The notes: generated from the sequence alone by a model not told the origin. A stretch of DNA of 22,713 nt from JANQRV01 sp964533785 (GCA_964533785.1 CAZHNG010000076.1:1-22713), one strand, 5' to 3'; shown: positions 7,959 through 15,609, counted from the stretch's first letter. Numbers and translations are program-made.

Positions 7959-8082
7959 ATGCATTTTAACGAAGCTTTTGACGCTCTATTTCGTTTATTT
8001 AGAAATACTGCGAAAATGCAGCCTTGTTTATAATATTTGTTGCAACACGCTTTTTTAATCCCAATTTTTTCAAAGTACAGCA

Positions 8083-9279
8083 ATGAACATCATCCTGTTT
8101 GATAATGAAGTACGTGATCAATTACTTCCATTGACATTTACCCGTCCTATGTGTGAAATAAGAGTAGGCATTCTCACCATTCGTGAAAAATGGGAGAAAT
8201 GGTTGAATGCTAAGGTCTCTTATATTACCCAGGATTATCTGTCAGAAAAGTTTCCTATAGATTACGGAGAGGAAAATTTGGTGATCAATGGGGCGGTACT
8301 CCCTTCAGATCAATTGTGTACACTCATCGATGAAATGGATTTCAATGAGGCATATCTCAAAGGTGATGAATTAATTGTGGCAAAACTAAATGAAGAGCAA
8401 TTTGAAAAATTGATCCACGATGAAGATATTGATGAGATCAAAGGGATTGATATAGAAGACACCGAATTTATCAAGATTAATTATCCATGGGATATCTTTA
8501 GCCATAACGCCAAAGCTATTCAATTAGATTTTGAATTATTAACGAAGGGAAGGTCTTCTCAACCAATTTCCGCAAGCAATACGGTGTTAGGAGAAGGAAA
8601 TATTTTTATCGAAGAAGGTGCGGAAATTGAATGTAGTGTGCTCAATACCAAAGAGGGGCCAATTTATATTGGAAAAAATGCCCTCATTATGGAAGGAAGC
8701 CTCATCAGGGGGCCTTTTGCAATGGGGGATAACGCCATTCTCAAAATGGCAACGAGGATCTATGGCCCGACGACTTTAGGGCCCTATTCTAAGGTAGGTG
8801 GTGAGGTCAAAAACTCTGTCATTCAAGGTTTTTCTAACAAATCCCACGACGGATTTTTAGGTAACTCCGTAATCGGCGAATGGTGTAATATTGGTGCAGA
8901 TACTAATAGTTCAAATTTGAAAAATGATTACAGCGAGGTGAAATGCTGGAGTTACCGGGAAGAAAAATTTATCAAAACTGGGCTTCAATTTTGCGGCTTA
9001 ATAATGGGAGATCATTCCAAAACTGCTATCAATACCATGTTTAATACGGGGACCACGGTTGGTGTGTGCGCCAATGTATTTGGTGAAGGTTTTCCTCGTA
9101 ATTTTATCCCTTCATTTTCCTGGGGTGGGAAACATGGTTATAAAGAATATATCATAGAGAAAGCTTTCCAGGCTATGGAACGGGTTACAATGCGCCGAAA
9201 TCTATCGTTATCAGTCGAGGACCGGGTTATTTTATTGCGAATTTTTGAGGATACCGCCAAGTATCGCAAGAATTATTGA
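8083..9279 (+). CDS. GlmU-like putative sugar nucleotidyltransferase/acetyltransferase
   Basis: Protein of 398 residues resembling the 'alternate GlmU' family of Bacteroidota (TIGR03991-like), proposed to make UDP-GlcNAc from glucosamine-1-phosphate. The N-terminal half (1 to about 160) opens with MNIILFDNEVRDQLLPLTFTRP and EIRVGILTIREKWEKW, the family's nucleotidyltransferase-like start; it lacks the usual GxGxRM loop of standard GlmU. The C-terminal half (about 165-345) is a left-handed beta-helix with SNKSHDGFLGNSVIGEWCNIG (about 251-271), the equivalent of the GlmU acetyltransferase active-site region; H255 is the candidate catalytic histidine. It lies between L31 and a methyltransferase-like gene, and a role in cell-wall or LPS precursor supply is inferred. 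Confidence 0.88.
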   Translation: MNIILFDNEVRDQLLPLTFTRPMCEIRVGILTIREKWEKWLNAKVSYITQDYLSEKFPIDYGEENLVINGAVLPSDQLCTLIDEMDFNEAYLKGDELIVAKLNEEQFEKLIHDEDIDEIKGIDIEDTEFIKINYPWDIFSHNAKAIQLDFELLTKGRSSQPISASNTVLGEGNIFIEEGAEIECSVLNTKEGPIYIGKNALIMEGSLIRGPFAMGDNAILKMATRIYGPTTLGPYSKVGGEVKNSVIQGFSNKSHDGFLGNSVIGEWCNIGADTNSSNLKNDYSEVKCWSYREEKFIKTGLQFCGLIMGDHSKTAINTMFNTGTTVGVCANVFGEGFPRNFIPSFSWGGKHGYKEYIIEKAFQAMERVTMRRNLSLSVEDRVILLRIFEDTAKYRKNY

Positions 9280-9342
9280 AGTTGAGTTACTTTTTTTGTA
9301 TGAATACGCTACCTTTCACCTGAGTAACCAACTATTACAACA

Positions 9343-10023
9343 GTGAAACAACCCTTGTGGAAAGTATTATTAAGTCATATCACCGAAATTCCACTTGAAC
9401 ATCTTTCGAGTGAAGTAAACCCCAGCTTGCACGTGACCCTCAATAGGGGCCGCTACCAATTGTCTACCGACAATTCCATTTATTCTTACGCCGACCTATA
9501 CGATAACTTCACCAAAGCTTTTAAAAAAATTGCACTCGACAGATTGCCCGATGATAAAGTTTTGATCCTCGGCTTTGGCCTGGGCAGTATTCCTGTCATC
9601 TTGGAAAAAAAATTCAAAAAGCAGTTCTCTTATACCGGAATTGAAAAGGATGAAACCGTTATTTATCTGGTCAACAAATACGTAATCGATACCCTTAGGT
9701 CGCCCGTTGAGCTCATTCATGCGGATGCTAATTTGTTTGTACAACAGAGCGAAGAGCAGTTCGGGTTAATTTGCATGGATGTTTTTAAAGATGATCTGGT
9801 GCCGGAAATTTTTGAAAAAGAAGATTTCTTATTCCAATTAAAGCGAATACTACATCCGGAAGGACTGCTTCTATTCAATAAACTGACAACAGGTTATGAT
9901 ACCAGAGCACAGACCAGGCATTTCTATGAGTATACCTTTAAAAATATTTTTACGGAAGGAGCTTATCTCGATGTGGGTGGTAATTGGATTTTGGTATCCG
10001 ATAAAACTAGAATCCGCGAATGA
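9343..10023 (+). CDS. Spermidine synthase-like / class I SAM-dependent methyltransferase-fold protein
   Basis: Protein of 226 residues starting at GTG (9343). A short beta-rich N-terminal part (28-50) precedes a Rossmann-like core: the glycine loop VLILGFGLGSIP (73-84), the acidic end of strand 2 in IEKDE (100-104), HADAN (127-130) and CMDVFKDDLVP (144-154). This order is like spermidine synthase paralogues. The aminopropyl-acceptor residues cannot be confirmed, so a methyltransferase or other nucleotide-binding role remains possible. It sits between the GlmU-like gene (63 bp upstream) and aroB (95 bp downstream), all on the plus strand, so a loose operon is likely. Confidence 0.75.
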   Translation: MKQPLWKVLLSHITEIPLEHLSSEVNPSLHVTLNRGRYQLSTDNSIYSYADLYDNFTKAFKKIALDRLPDDKVLILGFGLGSIPVILEKKFKKQFSYTGIEKDETVIYLVNKYVIDTLRSPVELIHADANLFVQQSEEQFGLICMDVFKDDLVPEIFEKEDFLFQLKRILHPEGLLLFNKLTTGYDTRAQTRHFYEYTFKNIFTEGAYLDVGGNWILVSDKTRIRE

Positions 10024-10118
10024 TACCAAAGAAAGTCAGTTCATACAGTATAGTTTTTCAGGGCATGAGATAAGCCAGAAGAATGCCCATTCCTCAGTAA
10101 TTTAATTTTTACTACGAT

Positions 10119-11195
10119 ATGGAAAAAATAATCTCTCTTGCAAATTATCAAATCAAGATTGGGAATATTGGGCCAGCTATTTTGGAGTATATTATCAATG
10201 GAGCTTTTTCCAAAACTATGGTTTTGGTGGATGAAAATACCAGAACGCATTGTTTGCCGGTTTTGAAAAAATATCTTCCCGGAATAGATTTACAAATCCT
10301 AGAGATTCAATCGGGCGAGATTCACAAAAATATTGAAACCTGCCAGTTAATATGGAAACAGATGATGGATTGGGAAGCGGATCGGAAAAGCCTGTTGATC
10401 AATCTGGGGGGCGGGGTTATCGGCGATATGGGAGGATTTTGTGCTGCTACTTTTAAAAGAGGTATCCCATTCATACAGGTGCCGACCACCTTATTGGCGC
10501 AGGTGGATGCCTCTATTGGAGGGAAATTGGGAATTGATTTCGCTTACATCAAAAATAGTATCGGCTTATTTAGCGATCCGGGAGCGGTCTTTATTGATCC
10601 GGTTTTTCTGGAAACTTTATCGGAGAGGCAAATCAGAAGCGGTTTCGCAGAAATCATCAAGCATAGTTTGATTGCAGATGAGGAACAATGGAAGCAAATC
10701 AGTAGTATCACTGATTTAAGCACTGTCGATTGGGGAAGCATCCTCGTTCCGTCCCTGAAAATTAAACAACAGATCGTAGAGATCGATCCTTTTGAAAGGA
10801 ATATTCGCAAAGCGCTTAATTTTGGACATACCGTCGGTCATGCTATCGAAAGTTATTATTTGGATGCTGCCGAACCGCTTTTGCACGGTGAGGCGATTGC
10901 CGCTGGGATGGTCGTGGAAGCTTATTTGTCGAAAGATCTGGTCGGGCTATCTTTAGAAGAAGTGACTGCTATCGGGCAATTTATCCAAAAGATCTTCGGA
11001 AAAATAGATATACCAAAATCTTCTTATGAAAAATTGATTCATTTGATGTTGAACGATAAAAAGAATGAAGGACGTGCGATCAATTTCAGTTGTATACAAC
11101 CCATCGGCAAGGTGCAGGTGAACCAGGAAGCAGCACCGGAACTGATTATAAAGGCTTTGGAGTTTTATAGAGCGTCAAGGCTTTTTCCTAATTAA
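10119..11195 (+). CDS. aroB: 3-dehydroquinate synthase
   Basis: Converts DAHP to 3-dehydroquinate, the second step of the shikimate pathway for aromatic amino acids; a cytoplasmic enzyme using NAD and a divalent metal. The protein has 358 residues, normal for the family. The NAD-binding motif GGGVIGDMGGF (97-107), PTTLLAQVDASIGGKLGID (122-140), AEIIKHSLI (177-185), NFGHTVGHAIE (234-244) and LLHGEAIAAGM (254-264) are all present. The zinc ligands E178, H237 and H256 and the catalytic lysines K136 and K181 are intact, so it should be active. The start is the ATG at 10119. It is followed by a palindromic repeat separating it from the convergent M56 gene. Confidence 0.97.
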   Translation: MEKIISLANYQIKIGNIGPAILEYIINGAFSKTMVLVDENTRTHCLPVLKKYLPGIDLQILEIQSGEIHKNIETCQLIWKQMMDWEADRKSLLINLGGGVIGDMGGFCAATFKRGIPFIQVPTTLLAQVDASIGGKLGIDFAYIKNSIGLFSDPGAVFIDPVFLETLSERQIRSGFAEIIKHSLIADEEQWKQISSITDLSTVDWGSILVPSLKIKQQIVEIDPFERNIRKALNFGHTVGHAIESYYLDAAEPLLHGEAIAAGMVVEAYLSKDLVGLSLEEVTAIGQFIQKIFGKIDIPKSSYEKLIHLMLNDKKNEGRAINFSCIQPIGKVQVNQEAAPELIIKALEFYRASRLFPN

Positions 11196-11220
11196 AGTAA
11201 AGGAAATACGACCAAATAAT

Positions 11221-11288
11221 TCACCGCGAAGAGCGCCATAGAACGTAAAGACATTTTTTTTGGCAGTCCTTAGCGATCTTCGCGGTGA
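11221..11288. repeat. Long palindromic intergenic repeat between convergent aroB and M56 gene
   Basis: TCACCGCGAAGA (11221-11232) is the exact reverse complement of TCTTCGCGGTGA (11277-11288). After a one-base mismatch, CGC (11234-11236) also pairs with GCG (11273-11275). The loop holds a run of eight T residues (11254-11261). It may serve as a bidirectional transcription barrier. The CACCGCGAAG vocabulary resembles dispersed palindromic repeats I recall from other genomes, but this is unverified. Confidence 0.8.
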
Positions 11289-11350
11289 TTAATCTAGTCA
11301 TGGTTGATCGAATTTTACTTTCGATACAGCCTCTTTGCAAACAGTCGAGT

Positions 11351-13801
11351 TTAGTTCATAATGATTTTCTTGCTGATCATCTGGTCGCCTTGCTTAATCC
11401 TTAGGAAATAACTTCCTGCTGGTTGATTGGAAATATTGATCGCTTCATTAAAATAACCGCTAAAATCATCACGATCCAGGTTAAAAACGACCTTACCGGA
11501 AAGGTCAGTAATCTGTATTTGTAGAGGGCCTTTATCAATACTAAACTGTAAATTGAAAGAGCCTTGATTGGGGTTAGGCGCCAATTGATAGTTGGATAGT
11601 TGCAGCTTTCCCGGCATTGTATTGGCGGCTGGGGTTTCCGGTAATTTAAACCGGACTGGTAAATTGATCTGTACACGGGCAGCCTCGCCTTCGTATTGTC
11701 CGGGTATCCATTTGGGCATCAATTCGAGCACGTTTTTGACTGCTTCATCACAACCATGACCAATGCCTTTCATTAATTTAAAGTCAGAAATAGCACCGTT
11801 TTTTTCAACGACAAAACTCCAGATTACAACACCTTCAACCTTTGCTTCTTTAGCTTCGGTGGGATAGTAAAGGTGATCGTAGATGAATTGAATAAGTTTT
11901 TGTTGGGCACAGCTTTCAGGATCAGCTTCGTCTTCGCAGCCAGGGAAACGGGCCATTTCATCTACCCTTCTGAAAACTAAGGTGTTTCTAATCGTTTCAT
12001 CATCGTTCAATTCTGCTTTGTTATCCTTAGCTTCGCCAGGGTCTTCGGAAGCAGGAGCATCGTCGATCTTAAATTTAACGGGCAAAGTATATTCAAAAGC
12101 TACTGCTTTTCCGTCTTGCTGAGCTGGTTTCCACTGTGGCATTTGCTCAATAACCCGTAAAACTTCTTCATCAGTACCTCCGCCAAGTGGCTTTAAAATC
12201 TTGGGTGACTGCACCTTACCGTCTTTGTCTATGGTAAATCTGGCTACCACTGTACCGGCGATCCCGGAATCCCGGGCCACACTCGGGTATTTGAGGTTTT
12301 GATAAACAAACATCAATAATTCCTTTTGGGAACAAATCTCTAATTCTTTGCCGGTCAAACCTTCGCAGCCCTTAAAAATAGGGCGCTGTTCCACGGTTTT
12401 GAGATCCGCAGCTTTTGCCGGACCATAACCGACTACCAGGATCCTTGGTAACAAATTTAGATAATTTGAAGCTTTAGAAGTAGACTCTTCTTTCGCTTTG
12501 GAAGCCTCATTGCCGTTTTCGATTTTATACCTTACAGGCAAGGTAAACTCTACATCCACTGGTTTGCCGTTTTGCATACCAGGTTGCCATTGGGGCATTT
12601 CCTTTAGTACCGCCAAAACCGCTTTTCCAAGTTCCGGGTGCTCGCATTGTAAAATATTTGCTGAACTCACATTGCCGTTCCGGTCAACTGTAAATTGGGC
12701 AATAACTTCCTCTTCTGCTTCTCTTTCCCGGGCAGGTTTCGGATATAAAATTCTCTTGTATATGAACTCCAACATTCTTTTGTATCCGCAATTTATACGC
12801 TCGTTTCCAGTCAGGTCATCACAGCCTTTAAAAACTGGCAATTGGTCTACCGTAACATTTGTAACGAATGGAATGGAATCTTGTGTTGCTTGGGCTTCTT
12901 CATTCGATACCGCAGGGAGAATATCCATGCTTCCTTTGTTAGCTCCAAACAATAAGGCCAGCACCGCTAACATAGGGATGACCATCAGGTATTTGACAAA
13001 GGCCAATGGTTTTGAATTTGTCCTCTTCATCATGTTAAATCGTTTTTTTAGTGGTGAATAATTGAAATAATGGGCGAGGTATACCGCAGGTCCGGACTGC
13101 GATTGCCTCAATAACAAATGGCCATATTGTTTTTTCGTAGAATTTCTTAGCACAGCTCGGTCGGCGATGTATTCGTGCGTCAGCCGCAGGGAACGTTTGT
13201 ATAAGTAGATCAAGGGGTTGAACCAAAACAGGATAGACAAGCATTCCAGGATGATCACGTCAATAGTATGCCGGCCTTTTACGTGTGCCAGTTCGTGCTC
13301 TTCTATTTTTGCCAATTCATCCTTTTGGTACAAAGCGGTATCAGGACAAAAGAGATACCGGAAAAAAGAAAACGGCGCATTGATTTTGGTGTGAAATACC
13401 CAGGTTAAGTTTTGGGTTAGTTTCTTTTCACCTTCTTTGATCAATCTGTAAATACGAAGCATCCCGATTGTTATCCGGATAAGGAGCAAAACTGCAGTGA
13501 TCGTATAGATTCCGTACAGTAACATGCCCCAGTTCCATCCGCGTTTTTCTGATTCAGGAGTTACGACAATTTCTGTTTGCCCTGTACCGATCACAATGGG
13601 TTGCAGGGTCGCCGTGAATTGATTATCGGGGATGTAGTATAAGGCCTGCCAGTCTATAGCGGGAATAATGACGCCCAACAACACTGTTGTTAATAAATAC
13701 CAGCGATTAACCGTGAAAAAAGTCTCCCGGCTAAGAAACAAATAGTAAATGGCATAAAAACCCAGCCAGCAAAGGCTGACTTGTATGATGTAACTAGGCA
13801 T
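11351..13801 (-). CDS. M56 (BlaR1/MecR1-like) membrane metallopeptidase with three TonB_C domains and a T9SS-like C-terminus
   Basis: Protein of 816 residues. Residues 1-290 form a BlaR1-like membrane unit with helices at about 5-22, 33-50, 90-115 and 268-287. The M56 zinc motif is HELAH (H169, E170, H173), with E210 in THEYIADRAV as the likely third ligand. Three tandem TonB_C-like domains follow (about 318-427, 468-578 and 610-719); each contains the F[KP]GC element, a second cysteine 9-11 residues later (C327/C338, C479/C490, C622/C631), a YP..A motif and MP.W.P. Residues 735-816 look like a type IX secretion sorting domain (YQLAPNPNQGSFNLQF, ITDLSGKVV, GSYFLRIKQG, KKIIMN). It starts 2 bp after the BlaI-like gene, so the pair forms a sensor-repressor operon. 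The inducing signal is unknown. Confidence 0.92.
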   Translation of the reverse strand: MPSYIIQVSLCWLGFYAIYYLFLSRETFFTVNRWYLLTTVLLGVIIPAIDWQALYYIPDNQFTATLQPIVIGTGQTEIVVTPESEKRGWNWGMLLYGIYTITAVLLLIRITIGMLRIYRLIKEGEKKLTQNLTWVFHTKINAPFSFFRYLFCPDTALYQKDELAKIEEHELAHVKGRHTIDVIILECLSILFWFNPLIYLYKRSLRLTHEYIADRAVLRNSTKKQYGHLLLRQSQSGPAVYLAHYFNYSPLKKRFNMMKRTNSKPLAFVKYLMVIPMLAVLALLFGANKGSMDILPAVSNEEAQATQDSIPFVTNVTVDQLPVFKGCDDLTGNERINCGYKRMLEFIYKRILYPKPAREREAEEEVIAQFTVDRNGNVSSANILQCEHPELGKAVLAVLKEMPQWQPGMQNGKPVDVEFTLPVRYKIENGNEASKAKEESTSKASNYLNLLPRILVVGYGPAKAADLKTVEQRPIFKGCEGLTGKELEICSQKELLMFVYQNLKYPSVARDSGIAGTVVARFTIDKDGKVQSPKILKPLGGGTDEEVLRVIEQMPQWKPAQQDGKAVAFEYTLPVKFKIDDAPASEDPGEAKDNKAELNDDETIRNTLVFRRVDEMARFPGCEDEADPESCAQQKLIQFIYDHLYYPTEAKEAKVEGVVIWSFVVEKNGAISDFKLMKGIGHGCDEAVKNVLELMPKWIPGQYEGEAARVQINLPVRFKLPETPAANTMPGKLQLSNYQLAPNPNQGSFNLQFSIDKGPLQIQITDLSGKVVFNLDRDDFSGYFNEAINISNQPAGSYFLRIKQGDQMISKKIIMN

Positions 13802-13803
13802 AT

Positions 13804-14193
13804 TTATTCGTTTTCTTCGTCATCTAATTCGTCCAATAAGGCTGTCAACTCTTTTAAACTCAAGTCGTTTTCTTTTACCATAAAGGAAACCAACTGGTTC
13901 ATTGATCCTTCAAAATAGTCGGAAACGAACTTTTTTAGTTTTTGCTTTCCGTATTCTTCTTTGCTGATCAATGGATAGTATTCATAAGTGCGTCCGTATG
14001 CTTTGAAACCCAGGAAACCTTTGTGATCCTCCTGGTTGTCCAAGCCCCTGACAATAGTGGAAATCGTACTGTGGGGAGGTTTGGGCAGCTTCATTTTTTC
14101 GTGAATGTAACTGCGAATGTCACTCACCGTACAAGGCCCGATCTCCCAAATGATCTGCATGATCTCTTCTTCTGCTTTGGTTAATTTTTTCAT
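13804..14193 (-). CDS. BlaI/MecI family transcriptional repressor
   Basis: DNA-binding repressor expected to be inactivated through the M56 protein encoded next to it. The ATG at 14193 gives 129 residues beginning MKKLTKAEEEIMQIIWEIGP, the classic family start; the frame also has an ATG at 14214. The winged helix-turn-helix spans about 5-75 (VSDIRSYIHE, then PPHSTISTIVRGLDNQ), and the C-terminal dimerisation helices run from about 85 to 125. The acidic tail DELDDEENE ends the protein. The stop codon is 2 bp before the M56 start. In beta-lactam systems this pair controls resistance genes; no beta-lactamase is present here, and the Bacteroidota versions usually control other envelope functions. 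Confidence 0.93.
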   Translation of the reverse strand: MKKLTKAEEEIMQIIWEIGPCTVSDIRSYIHEKMKLPKPPHSTISTIVRGLDNQEDHKGFLGFKAYGRTYEYYPLISKEEYGKQKLKKFVSDYFEGSMNQLVSFMVKENDLSLKELTALLDELDDEENE

Positions 14194-14224
14194 AGTCTGG
14201 AATAGTTTCGACAACTTTATAATT

Positions 14225-14256
14225 CAAATGTATGGCTATTTTTTAAGACAAACAAC
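14225..14256 (-). promoter_or_regulatory. Probable promoter of the BlaI-M56 operon
   Basis: Read on the minus strand, 14232-14225 is TACATTTG, a perfect TAnnTTTG -7 box. A weak -33 box (GTTG, 14256-14253) lies 20 nt upstream; an exact TTTG at 14252-14249 is only 16 nt away. Transcription would start about 25 nt before the start codon at 14193. Confidence 0.55.
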
Positions 14257-14261
14257 TTTTC

Positions 14262-14281
14262 AATAAGTTTTATAACTTATT
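14262..14281. promoter_or_regulatory. Palindrome upstream of the BlaI-like gene, candidate operator
   Basis: AATAAGTT (14262-14269) and AACTTATT (14274-14281) form a perfect 8-bp inverted repeat with a 4-nt spacer, just upstream of the predicted -33 region. BlaI-family repressors bind dyads in their own promoters, but this does not contain the TACA/TGTA core of staphylococcal operators, so the assignment is tentative. Confidence 0.35.
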
Positions 14282-14360
14282 TTTTAGTTATTCCTTAATT
14301 CTTCCCTTTTGGTAGAACTAAACCCAGCGATTTATTGTATATTCGTTGAATTAGAATTTT

Positions 14361-14451
14361 GACGCTACCTGCTCACCCTGCCGGCCGCTGGCACAGCCAC
14401 TTAGGGCCCGCCACGTAGGGCCCGTATGGGGCTGAGCAGGCGGGGACGCTA
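14361..14451. repeat. GC-rich intergenic repeat flanked by 7-bp direct repeats
   Basis: A sharply GC-rich block in AT-rich surroundings. GACGCTA occurs directly at both ends (14361-14367 and 14445-14451). Inside are the inverted arms CCTGCTCA (14368-14375) and TGAGCAGG (14433-14440) and two copies of TAGGGCCCG (14402-14410 and 14417-14425). The 19-mer at 14417-14435 reappears in reverse complement at 21697-21715. Confidence 0.75.
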
Positions 14452-14510
14452 GATGTACTGCCCCTTTAACTTAGGGATAATTTTACTCGATTTAATATTT
14501 AATATACCGT

Positions 14511-14601
14511 ACTTGAAGATGGTTTGGAAAGTCCCAAACCACTTCGCGTCAAGTATAGCTTTAGGGCTATACAGTTTGGGGTTACACAAAATACTCCCAA
14601 A
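14511..14601. repeat. Three consecutive hairpins in non-coding DNA
   Basis: First hairpin: TGGTTTGG (14520-14527) with CCAAACCA (14534-14541), extended by GAAG/CTTC and ACTTGA (14511-14516) with TCAAGT (14549-14554). Second: TATAGC (14554-14559) with GCTATA (14566-14571). Third: TTTGGG (14574-14579) with CCCAAA (14596-14601). They could be a structured RNA or part of a mobile repeat; no T tract follows. Confidence 0.6.
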
Positions 14602-14611
14602 TTTATCCCCA

Positions 14612-14643
14612 CATAACTTTATAACTTCATAACCTTATAACCA
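14612..14643. repeat. Degenerate 8-nt tandem repeat, four units
   Basis: CATAACTT, TATAACTT, CATAACCT and TATAACCA follow each other without gaps. Units differ at one to three positions. Confidence 0.8.
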
Positions 14644-14717
14644 ATTAAACCTTAAATAGAATCGCCCCAGGTTTAAAAGTCAATACAGCTAGACGCTGGA
14701 CAGAATACCAGCAACTC

Positions 14718-14786
14718 TTTGATAATCAATAGGAAACCTTAAGTAGGGCGACTACCCTGAAGTACTTTTTTTAATTGATTATCAAA
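14718..14786. repeat. 69-bp unit with 13-bp perfect terminal inverted repeats
   Basis: TTTGATAATCAAT (14718-14730) is the exact reverse complement of ATTGATTATCAAA (14774-14786). The interior has a weak inner dyad (AGGG at 14734-14737 region with CCCT) and a T run. It lies about 60 bp upstream of the creatininase-family gene and could act as a hairpin in its leader. Confidence 0.7.
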
Positions 14787-14847
14787 TTTTTATAGTGTTA
14801 TGTCAAAAGTCCAAAAAGGAAAAAATAAATAAAAATATCTGACTATC

Positions 14848-15609
14848 GTGCGGCCATATATCCTTCTAGAGTCCAATTGGAAACAAATCAAAGACCAGCA
14901 AATAGACCTCGCCATTCTTCCCTGGGGCGCTACCGAGGCTCATAATTATCACCTTCCTTATGGTACGGATGTAATAGAAGCCGACCACATTGCTGCCGAA
15001 TCTGCAAGAATTGCGTATGAAAATGGTGCTAAGGTGATGGTGTTACCCACCATTCCCTTTGGTGTTAATACCGGGCAAGCGGATATAAAACTGGACATTA
15101 ACCTAAATCCCAGTACCCAAGCGATGATCTTGAAGGATGTGATTGAAGTTTTGAATCGTCAGGGTATCAAAAAGCTTTTGGTCCTGAATAGTCATGGTGG
15201 CAATAACTTCAAGTCAATTTTGCGGGAATTGGGCTTACAGTACCCAGAGATGTTTTTATGCTTCTGTAATTGGTTCCAGTCGCTGGATAAATCACAATAT
15301 TTTACTCACCCTGGCGATCATGCCGATGAGATGGAAACCAGTTTGATCTTGCATTTTACGCCCCACCTGGTCTTACCCTTGGAGGAAGCGGGAGACGGAA
15401 AAGAGAAAAAGATCAAAATTCAGGGTATTCGTGAACCTTGGGCCTGGGCGGAACGAAGGTGGTCGCAAATATCGGAGGATACGGGCGTGGGCTATCCCAA
15501 AGACGCAACGCAAGAAAAAGGAGAACGCTATTTTAAGGATGTCTGCCGGAAAGTGGGCAATTTGATGTATGAAATAGCGGAGGCAGATTTGGATGAATTG
15601 TATGAATGA
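14848..15609 (+). CDS. Creatininase family amidohydrolase
   Basis: Metal-dependent cyclic amide hydrolase fold, relatives of which include creatininase, the riboflavin/F420-pathway formamide hydrolase ArfB and the mycofactocin peptidase MftE. The protein has 253 residues, normal for the family, starting at GTG (14848) since no in-frame ATG lies near. The metal-binding motif is ATEAHNYHLPYGTD: E30, H32 and D41 match the spacing of creatininase Glu34/His36/Asp45. NSHGGNN (113-119, H115) and GDHADEMETS (155-164, E160) supply the remaining family ligands. It has no signal peptide and is probably cytoplasmic. It stands alone between two repeat-rich gaps, so context does not point to a substrate. 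Confidence 0.9.
   Translation: MRPYILLESNWKQIKDQQIDLAILPWGATEAHNYHLPYGTDVIEADHIAAESARIAYENGAKVMVLPTIPFGVNTGQADIKLDINLNPSTQAMILKDVIEVLNRQGIKKLLVLNSHGGNNFKSILRELGLQYPEMFLCFCNWFQSLDKSQYFTHPGDHADEMETSLILHFTPHLVLPLEEAGDGKEKKIKIQGIREPWAWAERRWSQISEDTGVGYPKDATQEKGERYFKDVCRKVGNLMYEIAEADLDELYE

Larger units (their letters stand above)
14215..14847. other. 633-bp repeat-rich intergenic region, no gene seen
   Basis: No credible coding frame. It contains the BlaI promoter, a palindrome, a GC-rich repeat (14361-14451), three consecutive hairpins (14511-14601), an 8-nt tandem repeat (14612-14643), a small hairpin (14695-14712), a 13-bp inverted repeat (14718-14786) and the motif ATGTCAAAAGTCCAAAA (14800-14816). 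The outer ends GAATTTTGAC (14354-14363) and GTCAAAAGTC (14802-14811) match the terminal motif of the element at 15674-15830, so much of the region may be one composite insertion. Confidence 0.7.

Noticed and set aside
12498..13061. 187-codon plus-strand frame inside the M56 gene
   Set aside because: Antisense shadow of a well-supported gene with clear domains; low-complexity Ser-rich translation.
13804..14193. Beta-lactam resistance system
   Set aside because: BlaI and M56 genes are present but no beta-lactamase or altered penicillin-binding protein, and the M56 protein lacks the BlaR1 penicillin-sensor domain.
14361..14710. CRISPR array
   Set aside because: Repeats are short, irregular and not separated by uniform spacers; no cas genes in the window.
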